Assembly (NCBI RefSeq): GCF_035319885.1
Contig: NZ_CP141285.1
Span: forward strand, 248,001 to 312,000
Length of the DNA: 64,000 nt
DNA from: Altererythrobacter sp. H2
GTDB taxonomy: Bacteria > Pseudomonadota > Alphaproteobacteria > Sphingomonadales > Sphingomonadaceae
Direction: 5' to 3'
A program made the position numbers and the translations under genes. This document shows, in pieces, positions 18,019-26,604 of the stretch. Below the pieces are notes generated by a model. The model made no database searches. It saw nothing but the letters and a program-made list of their open reading frames with translations, and had not been told where the DNA came from. How positions within the stretch are numbered: position 1 is the first letter of the stretch; each line of letters starts with the position of its first letter.

Positions 18019-18560
18019 CCCCGTATCGGTTAAAGAACGCCCTGCTTGCGCCGTATCGTATGCTGCACGCCAAGCTCGATCCGGTAGGGTATGCGCAGTC
18101 CATCGGTGTGCGTATGCTGGGCCACGTTACGATATACGGGAGCAGCTATGATATGTTCAGCACAGAGCCTTATCTTGTGACCCTGCACGACAACGTGTTC
18201 ATCAGCATCGGTGCCCGATTTATCTGTCATGATGGCGGCGTATTGCCTTTCCGCCGGGTCGAGCCCACCCTTGACCTTGCTGCTCCGATTACCGTCGAGG
18301 CCAACTGTTTCATCGGGACAGGCGCATTGATCATGCGTGGGGTAACAATCGGTAATAACTGCATTGTGGCCGCAAACGCCGTTGTCACCAAAGACGTGCC
18401 GGAAGGCACGATTGTGGGTGGGAACCCCGCCCGCGCCATCAGATCGACCGCTGAATACCTGGCAGCAGCGAGGACTCGGTCACTGGGTATTGGTCACATG
18501 GACGGAGACCGGAAACACCGGGAGTACAAGCGCATCTTTGGCATTGGCGACGATCAGTGA
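18015..18560 (+). CDS. Hexapeptide-repeat sugar O-acetyltransferase
   Basis: The 181-residue protein is a left-handed beta-helix acyltransferase of the WbbJ/maltose-acetyltransferase type. The hexapeptide run spans ITVEANCFIGTGALIMRGVT and IGNNCIVAANAVVTKDVPEG, ending with IVGGNPARAIRS. It likely O-acetylates a residue of the polysaccharide. The ATG overlaps the preceding glycosyltransferase stop (ATGA), and its own stop overlaps the next GTG start (GTGA), so these genes are tightly coupled. Confidence 0.87.
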   Translation: MTPYRLKNALLAPYRMLHAKLDPVGYAQSIGVRMLGHVTIYGSSYDMFSTEPYLVTLHDNVFISIGARFICHDGGVLPFRRVEPTLDLAAPITVEANCFIGTGALIMRGVTIGNNCIVAANAVVTKDVPEGTIVGGNPARAIRSTAEYLAAARTRSLGIGHMDGDRKHREYKRIFGIGDDQ

Positions 18561-19921
18561 CGAGGCCTCCGGCTCAATTGGCGACGTTTGGCACCTACAC
18601 CCCTCTCAAGATCACAATCGCATATTTAGCAGCTACCTTCGCCTTGGTTGTGTTCGGGCCGGTGGACTATCTCGACATGCCGATCGGACTGACTGCGACA
18701 TTCCTGCTAGCGGTCAGTGCGGCGATCGTGATTGGATATTCGATAGGTTCCCATGGCGGGCCAGTGCCGCGCGGCGACCCCCGCCGCACATCGTCAATCG
18801 TCCGCAAGCTTTTCGATCTGTCGCTGGCCATCGCACTGATTGCGATCATAGTCTCCATCATCGAGGCGCTTCTATCAGGTGCTGCCAACCTGAGCTTTTC
18901 CGGATTGGGGGAGGCTTATACAGCTGGATATGAGGGCTATGAACGTAATACAGGAAACTACTCAGCTTATTTCATTATTTACTCGTTGACATTACCTTTC
19001 ACTTTCATTTCGTCCATTTGGGGGATTTATTATTTCAGAACGCTCGGCTGGAAAAGGGCCGGGTTGGTTGTTTTGCTTATTTTCTCGAATCTATTATTTC
19101 ATGTACTTTTTTCGGGAAAGCAAAAGCAAGTGGGAGATCTGCTGATATATCTCAGTGCGGTCTTGATGATAAAATACGCTATCCGGGCGCGCCGGATAGA
19201 CTTCAAGATGATCTTTGCCTCGATTTTTGCGGGGCTGCTCGCAGTGATGCTATTCGTCATCGTCCTTGGGCAGCGGTACGCGGCGCTGGGGGTGGATGCC
19301 GGCAACATCAACCAGCGCATTCTATACCGTGTAGCGTTCGATCAGGATCATCTTGTCTTCAAGTTGTTCGGCCCGGATCATGGGCTGAGCCTCGCTCTGT
19401 TCAGCACCTATCTGTCGCAGGGATATTACGGGCTGGGGCTGGCGATGCAGACGGACTGGGTCTGGACCCGGTTCAGCGGTTTTTCCTATTCGCTGTCGGT
19501 CCTTGTCAGCCGATTTTTGGGCTTTGAATGGCAATGGCCCAATACGCTGCTGCACCGCACCGGGCTGGAAACCGGCTGGGACGAAACTAAGTGGCACACG
19601 GTGTTTACCCATTTCGCCACGGATTTTACGTGGCCCGGGACGGTGGTCCTATTCGGAATCTTCGCGTTTGCCTATGCCCGTTGCTGGCTGACAGCAGTGC
19701 GTTTTCAGAATCCCTTCGCGATTTTGCTCTTTGCGCTGTTAACCATGGGCATGTTCTTTATGCCAGCCAACAACCAGTTGCTGCATTCACCTGGTCAGCT
19801 ATTTACATTGTTAATGGTAGTATTTCTCTATCTAGCGAACGCTGGCCGCAGTTTTTTGCCCAACCCTATCGGCCGATCCAATCGTCCCTTTCAGACCAAT
19901 AGGCATGCCACGGCAACGTGA
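18557..19921 (+). CDS. Polysaccharide polymerase (Wzy-like) membrane protein
   Basis: The 454-residue protein has about 11-12 hydrophobic helices, including ITIAYLAATFALVVFGPVD, FDLSLAIALIAIIVSIIEAL and GLLAVMLFVIVLGQRYAALG. A large loop contains LHRTGLETGWDETKWHTVF. Topology and context fit the oligosaccharide repeat-unit polymerase group, which is poorly conserved in sequence. It would join repeat units on the periplasmic side. The GTG start overlaps the acetyltransferase stop, and the 3' end overlaps the flippase by 17 bases. The segment about 18940-19140 is AT-rich. It is the second polymerase-like gene here, the other being at 7616. Confidence 0.78.
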   Translation: MTRPPAQLATFGTYTPLKITIAYLAATFALVVFGPVDYLDMPIGLTATFLLAVSAAIVIGYSIGSHGGPVPRGDPRRTSSIVRKLFDLSLAIALIAIIVSIIEALLSGAANLSFSGLGEAYTAGYEGYERNTGNYSAYFIIYSLTLPFTFISSIWGIYYFRTLGWKRAGLVVLLIFSNLLFHVLFSGKQKQVGDLLIYLSAVLMIKYAIRARRIDFKMIFASIFAGLLAVMLFVIVLGQRYAALGVDAGNINQRILYRVAFDQDHLVFKLFGPDHGLSLALFSTYLSQGYYGLGLAMQTDWVWTRFSGFSYSLSVLVSRFLGFEWQWPNTLLHRTGLETGWDETKWHTVFTHFATDFTWPGTVVLFGIFAFAYARCWLTAVRFQNPFAILLFALLTMGMFFMPANNQLLHSPGQLFTLLMVVFLYLANAGRSFLPNPIGRSNRPFQTNRHATAT

Positions 19922-21452
19922 TAACAGCGTCATGATCTCGATCTGGATCCTGCTGTTGACCATTGCCGCTAAGCTGACGGCCGTGATCAAGGACGTCATC
20001 TTTGCCGGAGCATTTGGCGCAGGTGTAGACTCCGACGCATATTTTATCGCTAACCAGCTGCCCGGCATCGTTTGGTTATCTATTTACGGCACGATCGTCG
20101 CAGTATTCTTGCCACAATATGTGCAGGCGATGGCTAACCCGGCCGCTGCTGCTCGATTGGCCAACCAGACGGTCCGCTTTTATGCCTATGCTGCCGTGGT
20201 TCTCGCCGCGATGTGCTGGCTGGCAGCAGAATGGCTGGTTCTGCTGATCGCGCCAGCGGCTGACCAGCCGACCCGCGATCTGGCGACCCAGCTTACCCGG
20301 ATCATGGTGCTCGGATTTGTATTGACCGGGTACGTGGGCGTTCAGAGCGCCATTCAGCAGGCCCACCGCAGCTTCTTGCCACCACTCGCCGTGCCGGTCA
20401 TCAACAATGCCATCGCCACTGGCGCAGTCGTGCTCGCGTGGCTGTGGAGCGACGTAACCATCGCAGTGATAGGTGCGGTGAGCGCATATCTGGTGCAAGC
20501 AGTGATCCAACGCACTCAGACGCGGCGGTTCTATCGCACCGAGTGGAGTTGGCGCGTATCAGCCGATGTTTGGAAGCGACTTTCGCTCTTGTCCGGACCG
20601 GTACTGCTAGCGGTAGTGCTCGATCAGGTTAACCTCCTGGTGGCGAACGCCCTGGCATCCGGTTTTGGAACCGGCGCTATATCGCAGCTGAATTATGCCA
20701 GTCGGCTGACATTGCTCGTGGCAGGGGTGTTCTCATTTCTGGTTTCCTATCTCTTTTTTCCGGCACTTGCCTCTCATGCTAGCAAAGGCGAAGATGCGGC
20801 AAATGCACGGCTTCTGGCACGCGCGCTGGGTATGATCCTTACGGTTACCGCGCCTGTCGCGGCAGCGGCCATGGCCATGCGCAGCGACATCATCTCCCTC
20901 ATTTATGCGCGGGGGGCTTTCAGCACCGACAACGTGACAGTGACGGCCGGTTTATTCGGCCTGCTAGGTTTGGGGATAATATTTATCTCGATGCGCGAGC
21001 TTTTAAATAGACTATTCTTCTCCTATCAGAAAACCTCTTATCCATTAATAATCGGATTGTCCGCTGTTTCGGTAAATATCGGCAGCAGTATATTTCTCTC
21101 GCGTCAGTTCGGCATATTTGGGATTGCAGCCGGTTCTTCAATTTCGGCTGCCTTCTTTTTCGCAGGGCAAATCATATTGATCCTGCTCTGGAAACCTCAC
21201 CTTCTTAGTCGCGATATCGCAACCTACTTTATATCGGCGTGTGGAGCCGCAGCTGGCGCCTTTATGGTCGGGTCTGCGCTGGCCGAGGCTCTGGCATATT
21301 TGGCACTGCCGATCCGGCTGATCGCCGGGAGTATGGCGATTATGGCCATTTATGCCCTGCTGTTGATCCTGTTGTTACTCATTTGCGGAATGTCACCGCC
21401 GCGGTTCGTGCAGAAAATGCGGGGCACAGCGCCGAATGCCTCGAATATGTAG
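19905..21452 (+). CDS. MurJ/MviN-like lipid-linked oligosaccharide flippase (Wzx role)
   Basis: The 515-residue protein has about 14 membrane helices and the MviN/MATE-type layout. It starts with WILLLTIAAKLTAVIKDVIF followed by GAGVDSDAYFIANQLPG, as in MurJ-like flippases. The position in the locus suggests that it flips the undecaprenyl-linked repeat unit rather than lipid II; the cell's own murJ is expected elsewhere. ATG 19905 is used, overlapping the polymerase gene; ATG 19932 is an alternative. It ends two bases from a convergent glycosyltransferase gene. Confidence 0.85.
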   Translation: MPRQRDNSVMISIWILLLTIAAKLTAVIKDVIFAGAFGAGVDSDAYFIANQLPGIVWLSIYGTIVAVFLPQYVQAMANPAAAARLANQTVRFYAYAAVVLAAMCWLAAEWLVLLIAPAADQPTRDLATQLTRIMVLGFVLTGYVGVQSAIQQAHRSFLPPLAVPVINNAIATGAVVLAWLWSDVTIAVIGAVSAYLVQAVIQRTQTRRFYRTEWSWRVSADVWKRLSLLSGPVLLAVVLDQVNLLVANALASGFGTGAISQLNYASRLTLLVAGVFSFLVSYLFFPALASHASKGEDAANARLLARALGMILTVTAPVAAAAMAMRSDIISLIYARGAFSTDNVTVTAGLFGLLGLGIIFISMRELLNRLFFSYQKTSYPLIIGLSAVSVNIGSSIFLSRQFGIFGIAAGSSISAAFFFAGQIILILLWKPHLLSRDIATYFISACGAAAGAFMVGSALAEALAYLALPIRLIAGSMAIMAIYALLLILLLLICGMSPPRFVQKMRGTAPNASNM

Positions 21453-21454
21453 CA

Positions 21455-22561
21455 TTACAGCCCCATGTGCTCCATCAATGCCGCGTTTACTGAGTCAACC
21501 GCGAATTTCTCCCGCGCCAGCGCGAGCGAGGCCGCCCCGTAACGGCTGCGAAGGCCGCCATCACTGCCGAGCCGCTCCATCGCTGCCTCCAGCGCTTTGG
21601 CATCCCGCACAGGCACAAGCAGCCCGTTATGGTCCTGCACCACAGTCTCGCGGCAGCCCGGAGCGTTGGTGGTGATGACGGGCCGGCCCATGGCCATGGC
21701 TTCAAGCACGCTACGCGGCGTCCCTTCACGGTACGAAGGCAGGACATAGGCGCTGGCTTGCCGCATGGCCGGGCGGATATCGTCCAGCTCGCCAAGAAAC
21801 TCGATGCCGCCCTCCTGACAGCGGGCCAGTTCGGCTGCCGAAACGCCATCGGGACCCTGGTCGAGAAAACCCACCAGCAGGAAGCGCCAGTTGGGGTAGC
21901 GCCGCTTCAATGACAGCGCGGCGGCGGCATATTCCCGCACCCCCTTGGCCACCAACAGGCGGGCAATCATCAGGAAGACCGGAGCATCGGGCAGCGGCGC
22001 AGAGGAATAATGGGCAAGGTCGACCCCCGATCCGTTGACCATCCGGGCCTTGCCCGGATCGGCCAAACATCCGGCTGCAACCATGTCGGCCACGTCGTCG
22101 CCGTTCTGGAAGATCACCTGCTCGTTCGCATCCGTCGCCAGCCGATAGAGCAGCCGCGATAGCCGCATCGCCTGCTTCTGCACGAAAGTGCCGCTGTCGT
22201 AGAAGGCAAAGCCGAGACCGGTCACCATCGAGACGCTGCGGATGCCGAGCGAGCGCGCGGCGAGCGAGCCGAAGACATTGGGTTTGATGGTGTAGCCGAT
22301 CACCAGGTCGGGCCGGACGCGCTGCATCAGCCGCCTGAGCGCGAGGAAATAGGCCGCCTGTCCACCGAGCCCGAGCCCGGTGCGCGAGAGTGGCAACTCA
22401 TGGACCGTCGCACCCCACTGCGATAGCTGCCCCGCCACGGCGGGCGGCACATCGGGTGCGGTGCAATGGACACTGTGACCGCGCGCAATCATCGCCTGGA
22501 TGAATGGGCCCCGGAACCTGATCAGCGAGGGGGCATAGGAGCCATTGAGGAGGACGATCAT
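21455..22561 (-). CDS. Glycosyltransferase family 4 (PglA-like)
   Basis: The 368-residue GT-B enzyme begins MIVLLNGSYAPSLIRFRGPF. It has IGYTIKPNVFGSLAARSLGI with VTGLGFAF, which recalls PglA/CapM-type transferases acting on undecaprenyl-PP-linked amino sugars. The C-terminal nucleotide-sugar site has YREGTPRSVLEAMAMGRPVI (E-x7-E region). It is the last gene of a three-gene minus unit (phosphoglycosyl transferase, acyltransferase, this gene) joined by 4-base ATGA overlaps. It most likely adds the second sugar of the repeat unit. Confidence 0.88.
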   Translation of the reverse strand: MIVLLNGSYAPSLIRFRGPFIQAMIARGHSVHCTAPDVPPAVAGQLSQWGATVHELPLSRTGLGLGGQAAYFLALRRLMQRVRPDLVIGYTIKPNVFGSLAARSLGIRSVSMVTGLGFAFYDSGTFVQKQAMRLSRLLYRLATDANEQVIFQNGDDVADMVAAGCLADPGKARMVNGSGVDLAHYSSAPLPDAPVFLMIARLLVAKGVREYAAAALSLKRRYPNWRFLLVGFLDQGPDGVSAAELARCQEGGIEFLGELDDIRPAMRQASAYVLPSYREGTPRSVLEAMAMGRPVITTNAPGCRETVVQDHNGLLVPVRDAKALEAAMERLGSDGGLRSRYGAASLALAREKFAVDSVNAALMEHMGL

Positions 22562-23190
22562 CGTTTTAACGGACGCGCCGGATTGCCGACCCAGGTTTCG
22601 CCTGCTGGCACATCCTTCGTCACCACTGCTCCCATGCCGATGATCGCGCCTGCGCCGATGGTCAGTGGCTTGTCGGGTGCTCCCTGACGCAGAATTGCGC
22701 CGGTTCCAATGTAGGCATGGTCATGCACATACACATTGCCGTTGCAATGCACACCGGGCGCAAAGGTCACATAGTCGCCAATCACGCAATCATGGGCTAC
22801 ATAGGAATAGATGTTGGCGTGGAAATGCCGGCCAATGCTGGCATTAGACGTGACCTGAACGTAACCGCAGAGGATTGCCCCTTCAGCTATCTGGTTACCA
22901 TCGCCGACCAGTACCGAAGGGTCGATCAGGCTCGGCGTCGGAATTCCGGACTCAGCGCAGCGACGGTCGAGCTTCTGCCGCGTATGCGAATTAGCGATAG
23001 CGATAGCTACCGACTTCTCACCGTCCAGCGTCAGGAAGTCGTCCCAACCGAACACCGCCTCGCCGTTCGCCAAGGTCCCGCGGGCCATATCGTCGATAAA
23101 GACCATGCGAGTACCCGGTGAGGCCATCCGTCGAGCAAGCGGCAGGACTTCCCGTCCAAAACCGCTGGCCCCGTAAATTCCTATGATCAT
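22558..23190 (-). CDS. PglD/NeuD-type sugar N/O-acyltransferase
   Basis: The 210-residue protein combines an N-terminal Rossmann-like domain (IIGIYGASGFGREVLPLARR) with a left-handed beta-helix (ASIGRHFHANIYSYVAHDCV, IGAGAIIGMGAVVTKDVPAG). This is the PglD/NeuD arrangement. The conserved catalytic histidine region is YVAHDCVIGDYV. It probably acetylates the 4-amino group made by the aminotransferase encoded divergently at 24063. It overlaps both neighbours by four bases. Confidence 0.87.
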   Translation of the reverse strand: MIIGIYGASGFGREVLPLARRMASPGTRMVFIDDMARGTLANGEAVFGWDDFLTLDGEKSVAIAIANSHTRQKLDRRCAESGIPTPSLIDPSVLVGDGNQIAEGAILCGYVQVTSNASIGRHFHANIYSYVAHDCVIGDYVTFAPGVHCNGNVYVHDHAYIGTGAILRQGAPDKPLTIGAGAIIGMGAVVTKDVPAGETWVGNPARPLKR

Positions 23191-23789
23191 CTGTTCTCTC
23201 CCTTGGTGCCCTCGAACCGGGGCATGGTGGCCTCACCGGCCGCGCTGATCCCGTCGCGCTGCAACACCTTGAGCGCGGTCATTGCGAGTATTTTCAGGTC
23301 GAGCGCCATTGAGCGCCGCTCGACATAGTCGATGTCAAAGGCAAACTTCTGTTCCCAGCTGATCGCATTGCGGCCGTTAACCTGCGCCCAGCCGGTTACC
23401 CCCGGCCGCACCTCGTGGCGGCGGGCCTGCTCCGGGGCATAGAGCGGCAGGTATTCCATCAGGAGCGGGCGCGGGCCGACGAAGCTCATCTCGCCGCGCA
23501 GGATGTTGATCAGCTCGGGCAGTTCATCGAGACTGCTGGCACGCAGGAACCGGCCGAACCGGGTCAGCCGCTCCGCATCGGGCAGCAGCGATCCGTCAGG
23601 CCCACGCGCATCCGTCATCGTGCGAAATTTGAGGATCTCGAAGGGCTTGCCGTGCATTCCCGGCCGTTGCTGGCGGAACAGCACGGGCGATCCAAGCTTG
23701 ACCCGGACGAGCACCGCCGTCCCCAGCAAAACCGGAGCGAGCACCACAAGCAGTACGCCGGCCAGCACGAGATCGAAGAGGCGTTTCAC
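23187..23789 (-). CDS. Phosphoglycosyl transferase, PglC-like (bacterial sugar transferase)
   Basis: This 200-residue monotopic membrane enzyme starts glycan assembly by moving a sugar-1-phosphate to undecaprenyl phosphate. It has the N-terminal re-entrant hydrophobic segment (VKRLFDLVLAGVLLVVLAPV), PVLFRQQRPGMHGKPFEILK, the catalytic SLDELPELINILRGEMSFVG region and the PRPLLMEYLPLY motif. The size is that of small PglC-type enzymes without the extra N-terminal membrane domain. I chose GTG 23789 (GGGTGGGG upstream); GTG 23813 is possible, and the open frame extends farther without family similarity. Confidence 0.9.
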   Translation of the reverse strand: MKRLFDLVLAGVLLVVLAPVLLGTAVLVRVKLGSPVLFRQQRPGMHGKPFEILKFRTMTDARGPDGSLLPDAERLTRFGRFLRASSLDELPELINILRGEMSFVGPRPLLMEYLPLYAPEQARRHEVRPGVTGWAQVNGRNAISWEQKFAFDIDYVERRSMALDLKILAMTALKVLQRDGISAAGEATMPRFEGTKGENR

Positions 23790-24062
23790 AATGCTGCCCC
23801 ACCCGTCGCGTACCAGGCCCGATTGAGCAAACGCCTTCGCAGCCGTGCCCAAGGCGTGGGCCGGTGGGGACTTGTTGGCGGCGTTGATGCCAAGTGGCAA
23901 ACTCCCTCGCTGTAGGCGTAGCCCTCTATGGGCTCCAGCCCGCGCGGGCAAGCGCGTTACCGGGCTCGGAGAACCTGCTAACGCTTGATTTGTGCCCGGC
24001 ATTCGGGCAACCGACACGCCCGGAACGCGGACCAACCGGTCAGCGAACGGACAGGACATCCC

Positions 24063-25241
24063 ATGCTCGGCACATCGGTGGCTCCCTGGCCATCCTACAG
24101 CCAGGACGAAGCGGATCGGGTGGCGGCAATCTTGCTGTCAGGCCGGGTAAACCAATGGACCGGCGAGGAAGTGCGCGCGTTCGAACGCGAGTTCGCGCAA
24201 TTTGCCGGGACCGCGCATGCGATCGCGCTCGCCAACGGGACACTGGCACTGGACCTTGCCCTGAAGGGCCTGGGGATAGGCCCAGGCGACGAAGTCATCG
24301 TTACCCCGCGCACTTTCATCGCCTCTGTTTCCTGCGTGGTCAACGCGGGCGCGACACCCGTGTTTGCCGATGTCGATCGTGACAGCGGCAATATCTCGCC
24401 CGCCACTATTGCCCCTTGCCTCACCGAGCGCACGAAGGCGATCATCCCGGTTCATCTGGCCGGCTGGCCGTGCGACATGTCCGGGATCATGGCCCTGGCC
24501 GAATCGCGCGGGCTCTATGTGATTGAGGACTGCGCCCAGGCGCATGGGGCAATGGTAGACGGGCGTCCGGTGGGCAGCATCGGCCACGCCGGAGCATGGT
24601 CGTTCTGCCAGGACAAGATCATGACGACCGGCGGCGAGGGCGGGATGGTAACCTGCAATGATGCCGACCTGTGGGCGCGCATGTGGTCATTCAAGGACCA
24701 CGGAAAATCCTACGAGGCCGTGTTCCATCGCGAACATCCGCCGGGCTTCCGCTGGCTGCACGAGTCCATCGGGACGAACTGGCGCATGCTTGAAATGCAG
24801 GCGGCGATCGGCCGTATCCAGCTCGGCCGGATGCTGGAATGGAGTGCGCGACGCAAAGCCATCGCAGCCCGTTATGCCGAGATGCTCGAGCCGTTTGCCC
24901 ATGGCGTTCGCGCTCCGCAGCCTGCTCCCGAACTAACCCACGCTTGGTACCGCTTCTACGCATATGTTGTGCCCGAATCGCTGGCTCCGGGCTGGAGCCG
25001 GGACCGGATCGTGTCCGAGGTCGCAGCCAGGGGCGTGCCCCTGCTGCATGGCAGCTGTTCCGAAGTCTACCTCGAGAAAGCCTTCGACGGCACCGGCTGG
25101 CGGCCTCTGCAGCGCCTCCCCAACGCCCGGGAGCTGGGGGAAACGAGCCTGATGTTCCTGACCCATCCAACCCTTACCGATACCGATGTTGACCGCATCT
25201 GCGATGCGGTTGGTTCGGTCCTCAGCCAAGCCATCGCCTGA
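24063..25241 (+). CDS. DegT/DnrJ/EryC1/StrS sugar aminotransferase
   Basis: The 392-residue PLP enzyme transfers an amino group to a UDP-4-keto-6-deoxy sugar, as PglE does. It shows the N-terminal NQWTGEEVRAFEREFA, the LANGTLALDLALKGLGIGPG segment, VIEDCAQAHGA and the PLP-lysine region SFCQDKIMTTGGEGGMV. ATG 24063 follows AGGACATCCC. It is divergent from the PglC/PglD-like genes across 273 bases, in which I see no clear promoter boxes. No PglF-type retaining dehydratase that would make its substrate is present in the window. Confidence 0.9.
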   Translation: MLGTSVAPWPSYSQDEADRVAAILLSGRVNQWTGEEVRAFEREFAQFAGTAHAIALANGTLALDLALKGLGIGPGDEVIVTPRTFIASVSCVVNAGATPVFADVDRDSGNISPATIAPCLTERTKAIIPVHLAGWPCDMSGIMALAESRGLYVIEDCAQAHGAMVDGRPVGSIGHAGAWSFCQDKIMTTGGEGGMVTCNDADLWARMWSFKDHGKSYEAVFHREHPPGFRWLHESIGTNWRMLEMQAAIGRIQLGRMLEWSARRKAIAARYAEMLEPFAHGVRAPQPAPELTHAWYRFYAYVVPESLAPGWSRDRIVSEVAARGVPLLHGSCSEVYLEKAFDGTGWRPLQRLPNARELGETSLMFLTHPTLTDTDVDRICDAVGSVLSQAIA

Positions 25242-25324
25242 CCATTGAACCGCGCCGCTGGCGCCGTTAAAGCCGCGCGCGGTCCCGGCCTGGACCACCC
25301 CCAATCCCTGCGAGGAGAAACACA

Positions 25325-26593
25325 GTGACGAACAGCCTTAGCCATGTGACCGTGATCGGTCTGGGCTACGTCGGATTGCCCCTTGCCGTGGCACTGGCCA
25401 AGAAGTTCCCCACCACCGGTCTCGACGTTGACCGCAAGCGCGTGGCGGAGCTTCACACAAACCATGACCGTACCGGCGAAATCGAGCCGGACCGTCTAGC
25501 TGCCTCCTCGCTGGCGGTAACAGCCGAGCCCGCCGAGTGCCCGCCATCCGATTTCTACATCGTCACCGTGCCGACCCCGATCGACGAGGCCAACCGGCCG
25601 GATCTTTCCATTGTCCGCGCGGCATCCCGCACAGTCGGTGCGATGGTGCGCCAGGCGGTTGACGCCGGACTGACCCCGATCGTTGTCTACGAGAGCACGG
25701 TCTATCCCGGCGTGACCGAAGACATCTGCGGGCCAATCCTGGAGGAAGTGTCCGGCAAGCGTTGCGGGCAGGATTTCTTCCTCGGCTACAGCCCGGAGCG
25801 GATCAATCCGGGCGACCGCGAGCACACCATCGACCGGATCACCAAGGTCGTCTCCGGCCAGACGCCCGAGGTGCTGGACAAGGTTTCCGATCTTTATTCG
25901 GCCGTGACCACCGGCGGCACGTTCCGCGCCGCCTCGATCAAGGCAGCAGAAGCGGCCAAGGTAATCGAGAACGCGCAGCGCGATATCAACATCGCCTTCA
26001 TGAACGAAATCGCCCAGATCTTCGGCAAGATGGACCTTTCCGTGTGGGACGTGCTGGCCGCGGCCAACACCAAATGGAACTTCCTGCCCTTCACGCCGGG
26101 TCTGGTGGGTGGCCACTGCATCGGGGTCGATCCCTACTACCTCTCGCACCGCGCCGAAGAGCTGGGCCATGACCCCAAGGTTATCCTGGCCGGACGGGAC
26201 GTGAACGACGGTATGGCTGACTGGGTTGCCAGCCAGCTTCACGCCGCCTGCGGCGAGAAAGCCGGCAAGGCGCTGGTCTTGGGCCTGACCTTCAAGGAAA
26301 ACGTCCCCGACCTGCGCAACTCCAAGGTCGCCGACCTGATCGGCAGCCTGGCCAGCCGCGGCCACACCGTGACCGTGCATGACCCGCGCGCCGATGCGGC
26401 CGAGGCAGAGCACGAGTACAGCCTGACGCTGGATAGTGATGCCCTGTCCCGCCAGTACGACCTGGTCCTGCTCGCCGTGCCGCACAGCGAGTACATCGAC
26501 ATGGGTGAAACCGCGCTGCGCGGCCTGCTGGCCGAAGGCGGCGTCCTGGCCGACATCAAGGGCGTGCTGGCAAACGCCGATTTCAGGCTCTGA
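25325..26593 (+). CDS. UDP-N-acetyl-hexosamine 6-dehydrogenase (TviB/VipA/WbpO-like)
   Basis: This 422-residue NAD-dependent enzyme oxidises UDP-GlcNAc or UDP-GalNAc to the uronic acid. The domains are an N-terminal Rossmann fold (VTVIGLGYVGLPLAVALAKK), the substrate loop FLGYSPERINPGDREHTIDR, and the catalytic-cysteine segment FTPGLVGGHCIGVDPYYLSH. The C-terminal UDP-binding domain starts LVLGLTFKENVPDLRNSK. The pattern PGD..H with VSG matches the TviB/WbpO branch rather than WecC. The GTG start has GAGGAGAAACACA before it. The neighbouring 4-epimerase probably acts on its product. Confidence 0.9.
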   Translation: MTNSLSHVTVIGLGYVGLPLAVALAKKFPTTGLDVDRKRVAELHTNHDRTGEIEPDRLAASSLAVTAEPAECPPSDFYIVTVPTPIDEANRPDLSIVRAASRTVGAMVRQAVDAGLTPIVVYESTVYPGVTEDICGPILEEVSGKRCGQDFFLGYSPERINPGDREHTIDRITKVVSGQTPEVLDKVSDLYSAVTTGGTFRAASIKAAEAAKVIENAQRDINIAFMNEIAQIFGKMDLSVWDVLAAANTKWNFLPFTPGLVGGHCIGVDPYYLSHRAEELGHDPKVILAGRDVNDGMADWVASQLHAACGEKAGKALVLGLTFKENVPDLRNSKVADLIGSLASRGHTVTVHDPRADAAEAEHEYSLTLDSDALSRQYDLVLLAVPHSEYIDMGETALRGLLAEGGVLADIKGVLANADFRL

Positions 26594-26604
26594 GAGGACT
26601 TACA

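Noticed and set aside
23790-24062. Long N-terminal extension of the phosphoglycosyl transferase (open to 24059)
   Set aside because: The extra sequence has no hydrophobic or family features and overlaps the divergent control region of the aminotransferase gene.
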